Assembly: GCA_910585245.1 (NCBI GenBank)
Contig: CAJUCO010000001.1
Span: forward strand, 186,001-250,000
Direction of reading: 5' to 3'
DNA: 64,000 nt
Source of the DNA: an uncultured Oscillibacter sp.
GTDB taxonomy: Bacteria > Bacillota > Clostridia > Oscillospirales > Oscillospiraceae
The notes beneath the pieces are model-generated. The model did not search any database. It worked only from the letters and a program-made list of their open reading frames with translations, and was not told the origin of the DNA. Made by a program: the position numbers and the translations under genes. Below are positions 8,757 to 16,775 of this stretch, piece by piece. How positions within the stretch are numbered: position 1 is the first letter of the stretch; each line of letters opens with the position of its first letter.

Positions 8757-9388
8757 AGCGGCTTCCCTCCCACGGCCTGCCCCCCCAGGGCATAGGCCGC
8801 CTCTAGAAGGTCGTCGGCAATTTTTTGCATTTCTTCGGAAGTTCCGCGGCGGCCCGTATAGTGGGGCTCATAGGGGTCGCCAAAGATAATGCGGGTTTTG
8901 TGGAAGAGTTTCTTCTCTCCGTCCACAAAGACCGGCACCAGCGTGGCCCCGGTGCGCACACCGATCATGGCGGCCCCCGCCTTGGCCTGCGGCGGCAGGC
9001 CGTCTATGTAGCCCACGCCGTTGCGGACCGTGGTCCCCTCAGGGAAAATCAGAAGGTTATCCCCTTCTTTCAAAACCTGAATGGCGGTGCGAACAGTGCT
9101 GATGTCATTATTTCCCCGGCTGACGGGGAAAGCTCCCACTTTTCTCAAAAGCCACCCCAGAAGCGGATTTTCAAACAGCTCCTCTTTCGCCATAATGTGA
9201 AGCCGGTAATTGATGGGCAAACGGAGTGCCACCAAAATAGGGTCCCAATTGCTGGAGTGATTCGGGCATAGCAGCACACCGCTTTGAGGCAACTTCTCCA
9301 TTCCCTCCACAGAGGTGGGGTGAAGAATGCGGGAGATCAGGCCCACCACATAATAAACGAGCACGAACAAGCGGTTAAAGGGTCTCAT
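8753..9388 (-). CDS. plsC: 1-acyl-sn-glycerol-3-phosphate acyltransferase
   Basis: This 211-aa membrane-associated acyltransferase has the HX4D motif NHSSNWDP near residue 43 and the FPEGTT substrate motif near 116. It also has an N-terminal hydrophobic stretch. It makes phosphatidic acid from lysophosphatidic acid in phospholipid synthesis. It overlaps cmk upstream (ATGA) and ispH downstream by 4 nt each. The cmk-plsC-ispH order is a common Clostridial arrangement. Confidence 0.92.
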   Translation of the reverse strand: MRPFNRLFVLVYYVVGLISRILHPTSVEGMEKLPQSGVLLCPNHSSNWDPILVALRLPINYRLHIMAKEELFENPLLGWLLRKVGAFPVSRGNNDISTVRTAIQVLKEGDNLLIFPEGTTVRNGVGYIDGLPPQAKAGAAMIGVRTGATLVPVFVDGEKKLFHKTRIIFGDPYEPHYTGRRGTSEEMQKIADDLLEAAYALGGQAVGGKPL

Positions 9389-10062
9389 AAGCCAGTCCTT
9401 TCCCGAATAATTTCCAACAGCGCCTCCAGGCTCCTTTGAAAGTCCATCGCCGAGGTGTCCAGCAACGTGGCCTCCGCCGCTTTCCGCAAGGGCGCGGCCT
9501 CCCGGTGGGTATCCCGGAAATCCCGGTCCTCTATGTCCCGGAGAACCTCCTCAAAAGGCTGGGGGGTTCCCCGGCCTTCCAGCTCCCGGCAGCGGCGCTC
9601 CGCCCGGACTCTGGCGGAAGCGGTCAGGAAAATTTTGACCTCCGCATCCGGCAGGACCACAGTTCCAATGTCCCGGCCATCCATAACCACATTGTGTTTC
9701 CGGGCCAGTTCCCGCTGGGTTTCCATCAAATAAGCCCGCACCACCGGCAAGGCGGAGACAGCGGAAGCGTAACGGGAAATCTCCGGCAGGCGGATCTCTT
9801 CGCTGACATCCTGACCATTGAGGTACATCCGCTGCTGTCCCGTTCCGTCATACCGCAATTCCACCTGAAGAGACGGCAGTATTTTCGCCATTGCAACCTC
9901 ATCACCCGGGTCCACGGCCCGATTTCTGGCGGAAAGGCCAACCGTTCGGTAAATGGCCCCGGTATCTACATATAAAAAACCCAAATCAGCCGCCGCTGCT
10001 CTGGCCAGGGTGCTCTTCCCCGCGCCGGAGGGACCATCAATGGCCACGCGAATGGTGTTCAT
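9385..10062 (-). CDS. cmk: (d)CMP kinase
   Basis: This 225-aa cytidylate kinase has the P-loop IDGPSGAGKST at residues 8-18, the YVDTGAIYR substrate motif and a DGRDIGTVVLP motif near 122. It phosphorylates CMP and dCMP, including the CMP released by phospholipid and IspF reactions. The ATG at 10062 sits 8 nt after GGGGAGG. It overlaps plsC by 4 nt. Confidence 0.95.
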   Translation of the reverse strand: MNTIRVAIDGPSGAGKSTLARAAAADLGFLYVDTGAIYRTVGLSARNRAVDPGDEVAMAKILPSLQVELRYDGTGQQRMYLNGQDVSEEIRLPEISRYASAVSALPVVRAYLMETQRELARKHNVVMDGRDIGTVVLPDAEVKIFLTASARVRAERRCRELEGRGTPQPFEEVLRDIEDRDFRDTHREAAPLRKAAEATLLDTSAMDFQRSLEALLEIIRERTGL

Positions 10063-10078
10063 GAAAGAAACCTCCCCT

Positions 10079-11308
10079 TTATCCTTCATCCGCCGCCGAA
10101 AATCCGGCGGTCCGCCCGGTGGACCAGGCGATCTGGAGATTAAAGCCGCCGGTATAGCCGTCCACATCTATTATTTCTCCGGCAAAATAGAGACCCTGAA
10201 CCAATTTCGACTCCATGGTGGCGGGGTCAATCTCTCGGACCTTCACGCCGCCGGAAGTGACAATGGCATCCGTCACCGGGCAGGGACCGGCAATGACCAC
10301 AGGAAAGTGCTTTAAAATTTGCAGCAGTCCCCGGCGCTGCTCTCTGGTAATACCGTGAACCTTCTGCCGGGGGGCAATACCGGAGGCCCGAATAACCTCG
10401 GGAATCAACTTCTTGGGTAGAAGATCATCCATAGCATTGCAAAAATCATGGTTGCTGTATTTCTCAAAATCCCCCAGCAAACGCCGGTCCAAGGTCTGCT
10501 GGTCCAAAGCGGGTTTCAGGTCAATTTCCAAGTGATAGGCCCGCTCGCCAAAGCGCCGCATATGCGCGGAGGCTGAGAGAATCAGCGGCCCACTGAGCCC
10601 AAAATGGGTGAACACCAGTTCCCCAAAGTCCGAGTAAATTTTTTTGCTGTTTTCAAAGACCGTCAGTCCCACATTTCGAAGACTGAGGCCCTGAAGCGTC
10701 CTTCCAACCCCAAAGTCCCGCAGGGGAACCAGGGACCCCCGGAGAGGCGTCACCGTATGTCCGGCCTCCGCAGCCATCCGGTGCCCCTCGCCAGTGGAAC
10801 CGGTGGCAGGGTATGATACCCCGCCGGTAGCCAAAATCACCGCGTCTCCCGGATAGGATTTTTCCTCTCCAAGGACGCCTCGCACCTTGTCCTCTAAAAC
10901 CTCCAGCGTTTTCGCCCGGTCCCGGACGACCCGGACCCGCAACTTTTTCAACCGCCTCTCCAAGGCGGCGCTAACGTCAAAAGCCCGGTCCGACACCGGG
11001 AAAACCCGATTTCCCCGCTCCGTTTTCAAAGGGACGCCCAAGTCTTCAAAAAAGTTCATTGCATCCTGGGCATTAAAGCGGAAGAGAGAACTGTAAAGGA
11101 ATTTTCCATTGCGGGGTATATTCGCCAAAAATTCCTCTGGCCCCACGTTGTTGGTCAGATTGCACCGGCCCTTTCCCGTGATGTTCAGCTTTTTCCCCAA
11201 CCGCTCGTTGGGCTCCAGCAGCGTGACGGCGGCTCCCCGTTCTGCAGCCGAGAGGGCGGCCATCATTCCGGCGGCTCCTCCGCCAATTACTACAATCTCT
11301 TTACTCAT
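10079..11308 (-). CDS. NAD(P)/FAD-dependent oxidoreductase, HI0933/BaiN-like
   Basis: This 409-aa flavoprotein of the HI0933/YhiN/BaiN family has an N-terminal FAD-binding GGGAAGMMAA motif at about residues 8-17. The family signature TGKGRCNLTN is near 43-52, and a C-terminal GEIIDVDGYTGGFNLQ FAD motif is present. Some members are named for bile-acid dehydroxylation (BaiN), but the family is broad and that function should not be assumed here. The start ATG overlaps the stop of the upstream rpiR gene (ATGAGTAA), and cmk follows after 16 nt, so it is in the operon. Confidence 0.85.
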   Translation of the reverse strand: MSKEIVVIGGGAAGMMAALSAAERGAAVTLLEPNERLGKKLNITGKGRCNLTNNVGPEEFLANIPRNGKFLYSSLFRFNAQDAMNFFEDLGVPLKTERGNRVFPVSDRAFDVSAALERRLKKLRVRVVRDRAKTLEVLEDKVRGVLGEEKSYPGDAVILATGGVSYPATGSTGEGHRMAAEAGHTVTPLRGSLVPLRDFGVGRTLQGLSLRNVGLTVFENSKKIYSDFGELVFTHFGLSGPLILSASAHMRRFGERAYHLEIDLKPALDQQTLDRRLLGDFEKYSNHDFCNAMDDLLPKKLIPEVIRASGIAPRQKVHGITREQRRGLLQILKHFPVVIAGPCPVTDAIVTSGGVKVREIDPATMESKLVQGLYFAGEIIDVDGYTGGFNLQIAWSTGRTAGFSAADEG

Positions 11309-12161
11309 CGTCCATTTTTCCAAACACACCGTATTCGTTCCAGATGTTCTCCAGTTCCGCGAAGGTGGCGGAGACGTCCGCGCCATAGCGATTGGACAAG
11401 GCCACCAACAGCGCGTTAATGAGAGACAGCGGCGCCACCATGGAGTCCACAAAGGAGATCATCTCACAGGGGGCCAGCAGCGCCGCCTGTGAAAGCTGAT
11501 ACACCGGGGACAGTTCGTTATCCGTAATGGCAATGATCTCCGCTCCCCGGTCCCGGGCAAATTTCACCGTGTTGATGGTGACTTTAGAATACCGGGGGAA
11601 GCTGATGGCAATCAGCACATCCCCGGAGCCCATGCGGAGCATCTGCTCAAACATCTCCCCTGCCGCGTTGGACTGGATCAACGTTACGTTTTCCGATAAA
11701 AGGTGCATATAGAAGTGGAGATAGCCCGCCACAAAGGAGGAAGACCGGACCCCCAGAATGTAGACATGGCGGCTGGAGAGAATCTTGTCGACCACCCGGT
11801 CAAATTCGCTCCGGTTTGTGTGGTTGAGCATCTGCCGCAACTTTTCGATGTCGGACTGAATCACCGCCGGCAACACATCTTGAAACATATCTCCAGCCGC
11901 CTGGATGCGTTGGGTGGAGGTCAGGCGGCTCCGGATCATGTCCTGCAAGGCCCGCTGCATACTGGGATACCCGTCGTAACCAAGCTCAGAGGCAAAACGC
12001 ACCACCGTTGATTCACTAACCCCCGCCAGAATCCCCAAGCGGCTGGCGGTCATAAAAGCCGCTTTGTCATAGTTCTCCAGAATGTACGCGGCAATGCGCT
12101 TTTGCCCCTTGGAAAATCCGCTCATGCCCCGCTCCAGGCAGTTCAAAATATTCTTTGCCAC
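11301..12161 (-). CDS. MurR/RpiR-family transcriptional regulator
   Basis: The 286-aa protein has an N-terminal HTH_6 domain (about residues 1-77, ASRLGILAGVSESTVVRFASELGY). A SIS sugar-phosphate-binding domain follows (about 115-255). Family members sense phosphosugars and usually control neighbouring sugar-catabolic genes; no such gene is nearby, so the target is unknown. I chose GTG at 12161 because AGGGGG lies 9 nt upstream. It sits inside the xseA to ispH operon. Confidence 0.85.
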   Translation of the reverse strand: MAKNILNCLERGMSGFSKGQKRIAAYILENYDKAAFMTASRLGILAGVSESTVVRFASELGYDGYPSMQRALQDMIRSRLTSTQRIQAAGDMFQDVLPAVIQSDIEKLRQMLNHTNRSEFDRVVDKILSSRHVYILGVRSSSFVAGYLHFYMHLLSENVTLIQSNAAGEMFEQMLRMGSGDVLIAISFPRYSKVTINTVKFARDRGAEIIAITDNELSPVYQLSQAALLAPCEMISFVDSMVAPLSLINALLVALSNRYGADVSATFAELENIWNEYGVFGKMDDE

Positions 12162-12193
12162 TTCTTCATTCCCCCTGGAAAACCGATCTTCCC

Positions 12194-13090
12194 TCAGTTC
12201 TTCCGCAACGCCAGACGGTCCGCCAGTTCCGCCAAAAACGCCGTGTCCCCCGGCCAACATCCGGCACGCAACGCCTCTTTGGCCTTGGTAGTATATTCCA
12301 TCACCTGTGTTTCACAGGATTCCACTCCCAACAAGGTCACATAAGTGGCTTTCCGGTTCGCCGCATCGGAGCCGATGGGTTTACCCAGCTCCTCCCGCGT
12401 GGAGACAGCGTCCAAAATGTCGTCCCGGATCTGGAAAGCCAACCCCAAGTTCGTTGCGTACTCTCTGGCAGAGCCCATGCAGCGCTCGTCCACCTCCCGG
12501 CGGCCCATGGAAGCACAGACCCCCATCATGCAGGCCGCCCGGAGCAAGGCTCCGGTTTTCTGGTTGTTAATAGACCGCAAAGTCTCTACCGTCCGGGGCT
12601 GCCCGTTGCCAACAGTATCCCAATACTGCCCGCTGCACATACCGGCCTCCCCGGCGGCCTCCGCCAAAATTTTCGCCGCCAGAGCCACGGCGCTCCTTCC
12701 TCCGTGGCGCCACGCTCCCTCTACAGACAACACCGTTCGAAACGCCGCCGCCTGAAGAGCGTCTCCGGCCAGCGTGGCCACGCACTCGCCAAATTTCTTG
12801 TGGTTCGTGGGCATCCCCCGGCGGAGATCGTCGTTATCCATACAGGGCAGGTCGTCGTGGATCAGAGAATAGGTGTGAAGCATTTCCACTCCACAGCCAA
12901 AGTCCAGAGCCTCTTCCAGGGTTCCCCCTGCCGCCTCACAGAATTTCATGGTCAAAATGGGCCGGATGCGTTTTCCTCCCGCCAGAAGACTGTAACGCAT
13001 GGCCTCCTCCAGCCCCCCGCCGGGAAAGAACGTCTGTAGACGGGCCTCCACCAACTCCCGCGCCGCTTCCAGTTGCTGTTGGAACTCCAT
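12194..13090 (-). CDS. ispA: Polyprenyl (farnesyl/geranyl) diphosphate synthase
   Basis: The 298-aa trans-prenyltransferase has the first aspartate-rich motif DDLPCMDND near residues 79-87 and the second, QIRDDILD, near 223-230. GGKRIRP near 37-43 is also present. The five-residue DDLPCMD form with its two intervening residues is typical of bacterial IspA-type farnesyl diphosphate synthases. It condenses IPP and DMAPP, using the products of ispH in the same operon. It follows xseB after 3 nt. Confidence 0.93.
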   Translation of the reverse strand: MEFQQQLEAARELVEARLQTFFPGGGLEEAMRYSLLAGGKRIRPILTMKFCEAAGGTLEEALDFGCGVEMLHTYSLIHDDLPCMDNDDLRRGMPTNHKKFGECVATLAGDALQAAAFRTVLSVEGAWRHGGRSAVALAAKILAEAAGEAGMCSGQYWDTVGNGQPRTVETLRSINNQKTGALLRAACMMGVCASMGRREVDERCMGSAREYATNLGLAFQIRDDILDAVSTREELGKPIGSDAANRKATYVTLLGVESCETQVMEYTTKAKEALRAGCWPGDTAFLAELADRLALRKN

Positions 13091-13093
13091 CTC

Positions 13094-13333
13094 TCAAACC
13101 TCCTCCGTGGTTTCAAAGGGCAACTCAACCGGGGCACCGTCAGGCCCCTTCATCAGCTTTGCCACTTGCTGCTCCGCCTGGTCCAGCTGCTTTGTGCAGG
13201 CGGTGATCAGCTTGGTTCCCTCCTCAAACAAGGCCAGAGAGTCCGCCAGCTGAACGTCCCCCTGCTCCAAAGCGGAGACGATCTCCTCCAGGCGGGCAAT
13301 CTGCTGCTCAAATGTCATTTTTTTCGCGGTCAT
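13094..13333 (-). CDS. xseB: Exodeoxyribonuclease VII small subunit
   Basis: This 79-aa helical protein has the XseB core (TFEQQIARLEEIVSALEQGD, LADSLALFEEG). The ATG at 13333 overlaps the xseA stop and follows AGGAGA. It assembles with XseA into exonuclease VII, which degrades single-stranded DNA in repair. Length is normal. Confidence 0.92.
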   Translation of the reverse strand: MTAKKMTFEQQIARLEEIVSALEQGDVQLADSLALFEEGTKLITACTKQLDQAEQQVAKLMKGPDGAPVELPFETTEEV

Positions 13334-14547
13334 ATCATTCTCTCCTTTTCTCGGGGCTCGTCCACGGTGCAGAGGAAGCCCCCTTCTCCCAGGGTGACGG
13401 AAACCTGTTCCCCGGCTTGCACATCCCGCCAAGAACGTAAAATCTCTCCCCCCGGCCCTTTCGCCATGGCATAGCCCCGGCTGAGAACCTTTAGGGGACT
13501 CATAGCGTCCAGCGCCGCTCCCAGCACCGAGACCCGTTGCCGTTTCCCGGCCACCAGTCCCGCCGACAGGTCCCCCAGACGCTGTTGGACGTGGACCAGG
13601 TCCATGCGCTTATCCTGCACATAGGCCAGCTGGTCCCGAAGGACCCGCTTTTCCGCCAGGGCCCCAAGACGTTGCCGAAGGGCCGACAAGCGGGCGGTCT
13701 GGTTCCGTTCCAAACGAGAGGCCGCGCCGCTTAGCCACTGTCTCAGGGCCTCCCGGTCCGGCACCGCGATTTCTGCCGCGTTGGAGGGTGTGGAGGCCCG
13801 GGCGTCCGCCACAAAGTCAGCAATAGTTACGTCCGGCTCATGCCCCACAGCGGAGATGACGGGCAGCTCCGAGTTGTAGATGGCACGGGCCACCCGCTCG
13901 TCGTTAAAGGCCCACAGGTCCTCCATGGACCCGCCGCCCCGGCCCGTGATGATCACGTCTCCCACGCGCCATTGGTTGGCATAGCGAATCGCCCCCACAA
14001 TCTCCGGCGGGGCCTCGGCCCCCTGGACCCGAACAGGCAGGAGAATCACCTTTGCCAGAGGATACCGCCGCCGCAAAATGCGGATCATGTCGTGAACCGC
14101 CGCCCCGGCGGAGGAGGTGATGACGGCAATCTTCTCCGGGTAGAGCGGAAGGGGCTTTTTGTGGGCGGGATCGAAGAGTCCCCCGGCGTAGAGCTTGGCT
14201 TTCAGCTGCTCAAAGGCCACCGCCAAATCCCCCGCCCCCTCCGGAGTCAGGGAATTGCAGTAGAGCTGGTAGGCTCCGTCCCGGGGGAAGACGGTAACCC
14301 GCCCTTGGGCGATAACCTTCATGCCGTTTTCCGGGCGGAAGCGAAGGCGGGATGCCTGTCCCCGGAACATGACGCACCGGAGGGCCCCCTCCGGGTCTTT
14401 CAACGTGAAATAGTGGTGTCCGGAGGGATACATTTTATAGTTGGAAAGCTCGCCTCGCACGTACACGTCCTGGAGCATGGGCTCCCCGTCCAGCAGGAGC
14501 TTGACCAGCTGGTTGACCTCGGCGACGCCGAAAATGTGTTGTTCCAT
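13330..14547 (-). CDS. xseA: Exodeoxyribonuclease VII large subunit
   Basis: The 405-aa protein has an N-terminal OB-fold (about 1-100, VRGELSNYKMYPSGHHYFTLKD). The nuclease domain follows, with ITSSAGAAVHD, GRGGGSMEDLWAFND and SAVGHEPDVTIADFVADARASTPSNAAE. A helical region then leads to a C-terminal LSRGYAM segment. It is the large subunit partner of XseB, in an overlapping pair. It starts 3 nt after the HTH gene and its GAGAGGTG ribosome site lies within that gene's end. Confidence 0.95.
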   Translation of the reverse strand: MEQHIFGVAEVNQLVKLLLDGEPMLQDVYVRGELSNYKMYPSGHHYFTLKDPEGALRCVMFRGQASRLRFRPENGMKVIAQGRVTVFPRDGAYQLYCNSLTPEGAGDLAVAFEQLKAKLYAGGLFDPAHKKPLPLYPEKIAVITSSAGAAVHDMIRILRRRYPLAKVILLPVRVQGAEAPPEIVGAIRYANQWRVGDVIITGRGGGSMEDLWAFNDERVARAIYNSELPVISAVGHEPDVTIADFVADARASTPSNAAEIAVPDREALRQWLSGAASRLERNQTARLSALRQRLGALAEKRVLRDQLAYVQDKRMDLVHVQQRLGDLSAGLVAGKRQRVSVLGAALDAMSPLKVLSRGYAMAKGPGGEILRSWRDVQAGEQVSVTLGEGGFLCTVDEPREKERMI

Positions 14548-14550
14548 AGG

Positions 14551-14757
14551 TCACCTCTCGTCGGTGCGTCCGGCCAGATAATCCAGGCTCACGCCAAAGT
14601 GGTCCGCCAAGGCACAGAGATTTTCAAAACCCGGAAGATTCTCCCCCGCCTCGAATCGCTGATACTGACGGTCGGTAATCTCGATTGCTTTTGCGGTTTG
14701 CACCTGTGTTTCTTTTTTCTCTTTTCTAAGTTCTCGCAATCTTTCCGAAAAATCCAT
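14551..14757 (-). CDS. Small XRE-family HTH regulator
   Basis: This 68-aa protein is essentially one helix-turn-helix domain (QTAKAIEITDRQYQRFEAGENLPGFENL at about 20-47). The ATG at 14757 sits 6 nt after AAGGAG. It heads the operon that continues into xseA and is divergent from a 73-aa unknown gene. Two copies of an 11-bp direct repeat in the shared intergenic region are good candidates for its binding sites, so it probably represses the divergent gene and possibly itself (inference). Confidence 0.85.
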   Translation of the reverse strand: MDFSERLRELRKEKKETQVQTAKAIEITDRQYQRFEAGENLPGFENLCALADHFGVSLDYLAGRTDER

Positions 14758-14767
14758 GACAAACTCC

Positions 14768-14816
14768 TTGACACGACGAATTCTGCGTGCTACAATCGTT
14801 TTGCAACACGACGAAT
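14768..14816 (+). promoter_or_regulatory. Promoter with twin 11-bp direct repeats (candidate HTH operators)
   Basis: A near-consensus sigma-A promoter on the plus strand (TTGACA at 14768, 17-bp spacer, TACAAT at 14791) drives the 73-aa gene. The repeat ACACGACGAAT occurs at 14771-14781, overlapping the -35, and again at 14806-14816, just past the expected start site. The two copies are 35 bp start-to-start, so bound protein would cover both ends of the promoter. Confidence 0.75.
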
Positions 14817-14843
14817 CCGTCGACTTTGAGAAAGGTGGTTTCT

Positions 14844-15065
14844 ATGTCCGACTTTATGCTCTGGCTTCATGCCAACTACATCCGGCCCCAAATTGACACA
14901 CAGGAAAAGGGAGACTACAGCTTCCATTTCGACCTGGTGCAAAACAGCCTCCCGCCCTCTGAACGGTCCTCCATGGACAAATGCCTGGAGTTTGCCGCCC
15001 TTCACGCCTTCGTCCTGGGTCTCAGGACCGGGGCGGGTTTGGCCGCCGCCGTCCCCAGGCGGTAG
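14844..15065 (+). CDS. Hypothetical protein, 73 aa, divergent from HTH gene
   Basis: I do not recognise this family. The ATG follows AAAGGTGG and a near-consensus promoter lies just upstream. It ends just before a bidirectional terminator, so it is a compact transcription unit. The protein is soluble-looking, starts MSDFMLWLHANYIRPQI and has a hydrophobic helix near its middle (KCLEFAALHAFVLGLRTGAG). The regulated promoter argues that it is real. It may be a small target controlled by the divergent HTH protein. Confidence 0.65.
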   Translation: MSDFMLWLHANYIRPQIDTQEKGDYSFHFDLVQNSLPPSERSSMDKCLEFAALHAFVLGLRTGAGLAAAVPRR

Positions 15066-15110
15066 GGGGGAAACAGGCGGACACGCCCAGCGGACCCCTC
15101 CACGGGAAAA

Positions 15111-15156
15111 AGCAGAGCCGGACATGGTTCGCCCCATGCCCGCTCTGCTGTTTTTT
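15111..15156. terminator. Bidirectional terminator between 73-aa gene and nusB
   Basis: A long stem with AGCAGAG and CTCTGCT at its base, one interior mismatch, is followed by TTTTTTATT on the plus strand and by TTTTT on the minus strand. It serves the convergent 73-aa gene and nusB. Confidence 0.8.
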
Positions 15157-15604
15157 ATTCGGAGAGCTCCTGCCGGGAGAAGCTGCCCAAAATGCCGTTG
15201 ATGAATTTCACCGTCTCCGGCGTCTCGTATTTTTTGGCGATTTCCACCGCCTCGTTGATGGCGGCGGCGTTGGGAACATCCGGCATATACATCACCTCGT
15301 ACATAGCCACCCGCATAATGGCGGAGGCGACCAACGGAATGCGGGAAAATCTCCAGCCCTTGGCATACTTTTCTATATAGCCGTCCAGCTCCGCGCCGTG
15401 TTCCCGGACGCCGCTGACCAAACGGCGGATATACGCCACCTGCTTGGCGTTGGGCACCTCCCGGTAAAGGTCCTCCTCCTCCGCCAGCTCCGCAAAGGAC
15501 TCCGCCGTCAGCCGCTGGCTCAGCAGCGCGTCCACGGTCTTGTCGGTAAAGCTCAGTTCATAAGAGAGATGTATGGCAATCTCCCGGGCGGTGTTCCGTA
15601 CCAT
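15155..15604 (-). CDS. nusB: Transcription antitermination factor NusB
   Basis: This all-helical 149-aa protein of the NusB/RsmB family begins MVRNTAREIAIHLSYEL. Conserved segments are VASAIMRVAMYEVMY and AAINEAVEIAKKYETPETVKFINGIL. It binds boxA RNA with S10 in rRNA antitermination. It follows asp23 and shares its promoter, so asp23-nusB is a likely two-gene unit, as in other Firmicutes. Confidence 0.93.
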   Translation of the reverse strand: MVRNTAREIAIHLSYELSFTDKTVDALLSQRLTAESFAELAEEEDLYREVPNAKQVAYIRRLVSGVREHGAELDGYIEKYAKGWRFSRIPLVASAIMRVAMYEVMYMPDVPNAAAINEAVEIAKKYETPETVKFINGILGSFSRQELSE

Positions 15605-15641
15605 AGTTTTCCGTCCTTTATCTGTCGTTCCGATCCGGCGC

Positions 15642-16019
15642 TTAGCTCAGCGTCACGCCGCCCACGTGGATGTTCACCGCCTCCACGGCGCAGCCGGTCA
15701 TGGCCTCTACGGCGCTGGACACGGCCTTCTGGGCGTTGCCCGCCACCTCGGGAATGGGGTGGCCATATTGGACGGTCAGATACAGATCCAGAACCAGCGC
15801 CACGCCGGTCATGTCGATTTTCACGCCCCGGACGCCCTTCTGTGCGTTTTTCCGGTTGTTCACCAGATCGCTGACGCTGCTGCCCAGGTTGGTCATCATT
15901 CCAGAGACGCCCTCCACCTCCCGGACCGCGCCCACGGCTATGGCGGCGATGACCTCCTCCGAGATGTTGATACTGCCGTTTTCCTCCGGCAAGGTCATAT
16001 ATTCCTTACTCTCGGCCAT
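15642..16019 (-). CDS. Asp23/Gls24 family envelope stress protein
   Basis: The 125-aa protein has the Asp23 domain: SINISEEVIAAIAVGAVREVEGV, GVKIDMTGVALVLDLYLTVQYG and AVNIHVGGV. Family members associate with the membrane and are linked to envelope stress or alkaline tolerance. I chose ATG at 16019 because AGGAGAGG lies upstream; the longer reading frame covers the leader hairpin instead. nusB follows after about 37 nt. Confidence 0.9.
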   Translation of the reverse strand: MAESKEYMTLPEENGSINISEEVIAAIAVGAVREVEGVSGMMTNLGSSVSDLVNNRKNAQKGVRGVKIDMTGVALVLDLYLTVQYGHPIPEVAGNAQKAVSSAVEAMTGCAVEAVNIHVGGVTLS

Positions 16020-16045
16020 GCTGTACCTCTCCTTATTTTTTCCTT

Positions 16046-16070
16046 CGTGAAATGGAACCGCCATTTCACG
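16046..16070. repeat. Perfect 10-bp inverted repeat in asp23 leader
   Basis: CGTGAAATGG and its complement are separated by 5 nt between the predicted transcription start and the ribosome site of asp23. There is no T-run after it, so it is not a simple terminator; it is either a leader hairpin or a protein site. Confidence 0.6.
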
Positions 16071-16102
16071 GCGGGAGTTTTCCGCTAAAATCATGCTGAG
16101 TG

Positions 16103-16131
16103 ATTATACCACGTCCCGCCGGAAATTACAA
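16103..16131 (-). promoter_or_regulatory. Putative sigma-A promoter of asp23-nusB
   Basis: TTGTAA-17 bp-TATAAT on the minus strand, about 84 nt upstream of the asp23 ATG. The -35 lies a few bases past the spoIIIAH stop. Confidence 0.65.
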
Positions 16132-16134
16132 CCA

Positions 16135-16752
16135 CTAATTTGCCGCCATAATCTTGATATTTCCCGCGGAAAGGCCCGTCTCCGTCATGGTGATGTCGGT
16201 GATTTTTGCCACATCCTCCGCTGTGAGCTCACCGCTTTTGGTGGACACCACCACGCTGACGCTCTCGTCCCCCATAAAGGCCACGCAATCCGTGTAGCCC
16301 TTGGCGGTGACCAGGTTTTCAATCTGGGCCTCTTTCAGCGTGTAGGACGCCAAAACCTGAATCCCCTCCGACGCCTCGTTGGCCACGGCCGTGTCGGCGT
16401 TTTCCTGCTCCGCCGCCTCCTGGAGGAGGGAAATGGCGTTGTCCCGGGCCTGCTGCCGGGTGAGCCGGGCGGAGGCGAAGTAGTCCGAGCCGGTGTAAAT
16501 CATCCCCTCGTCCGGCGGGGCCCCGGTGTCCTCGGCGGGACCGGGATTTGATTCTCCTTCGGTCTTTTGCTCCCCGCCGGACTTGGCGTCCTCCGCGCCC
16601 TGGCCGGAGACCAGCTGAGCCTCTCCCAGGAGCTTGCCCCCGGCGGACTCCTGCACCTCCTGCCCGGTGTACATCCAGTTCAGCGCCACCGCCGAACACA
16701 CCAGCACTGCCATCACCGCCACCACGGCGTTCCGCTTCCATCTCGCGCTCAT
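16135..16752 (-). CDS. spoIIIAH: Stage III sporulation protein AH
   Basis: This 205-aa protein has one N-terminal transmembrane helix (about residues 8-27), then a low-complexity Gly/Glu linker and a C-terminal YscJ/FliF-like ring-building domain. SpoIIIAH sits in the mother-cell membrane and meets SpoIIQ in the forespore to form the feeding-tube channel; spoIIQ is not in the window. The start ATG at 16752 follows GGAGGAGG. It is the last gene of the spoIIIA operon. Confidence 0.9.
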   Translation of the reverse strand: MSARWKRNAVVAVMAVLVCSAVALNWMYTGQEVQESAGGKLLGEAQLVSGQGAEDAKSGGEQKTEGESNPGPAEDTGAPPDEGMIYTGSDYFASARLTRQQARDNAISLLQEAAEQENADTAVANEASEGIQVLASYTLKEAQIENLVTAKGYTDCVAFMGDESVSVVVSTKSGELTAEDVAKITDITMTETGLSAGNIKIMAAN

Positions 16753-16775
16753 AGACCCTTTCCTCCTCCAAATAA

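Noticed and set aside
10079..11308. Assigning bile-acid 7-dehydroxylation to the BaiN-like flavoprotein
   Set aside because: The family is broad and housekeeping-like, no other bai genes are visible, and the gene sits in an operon with cmk and xseA.
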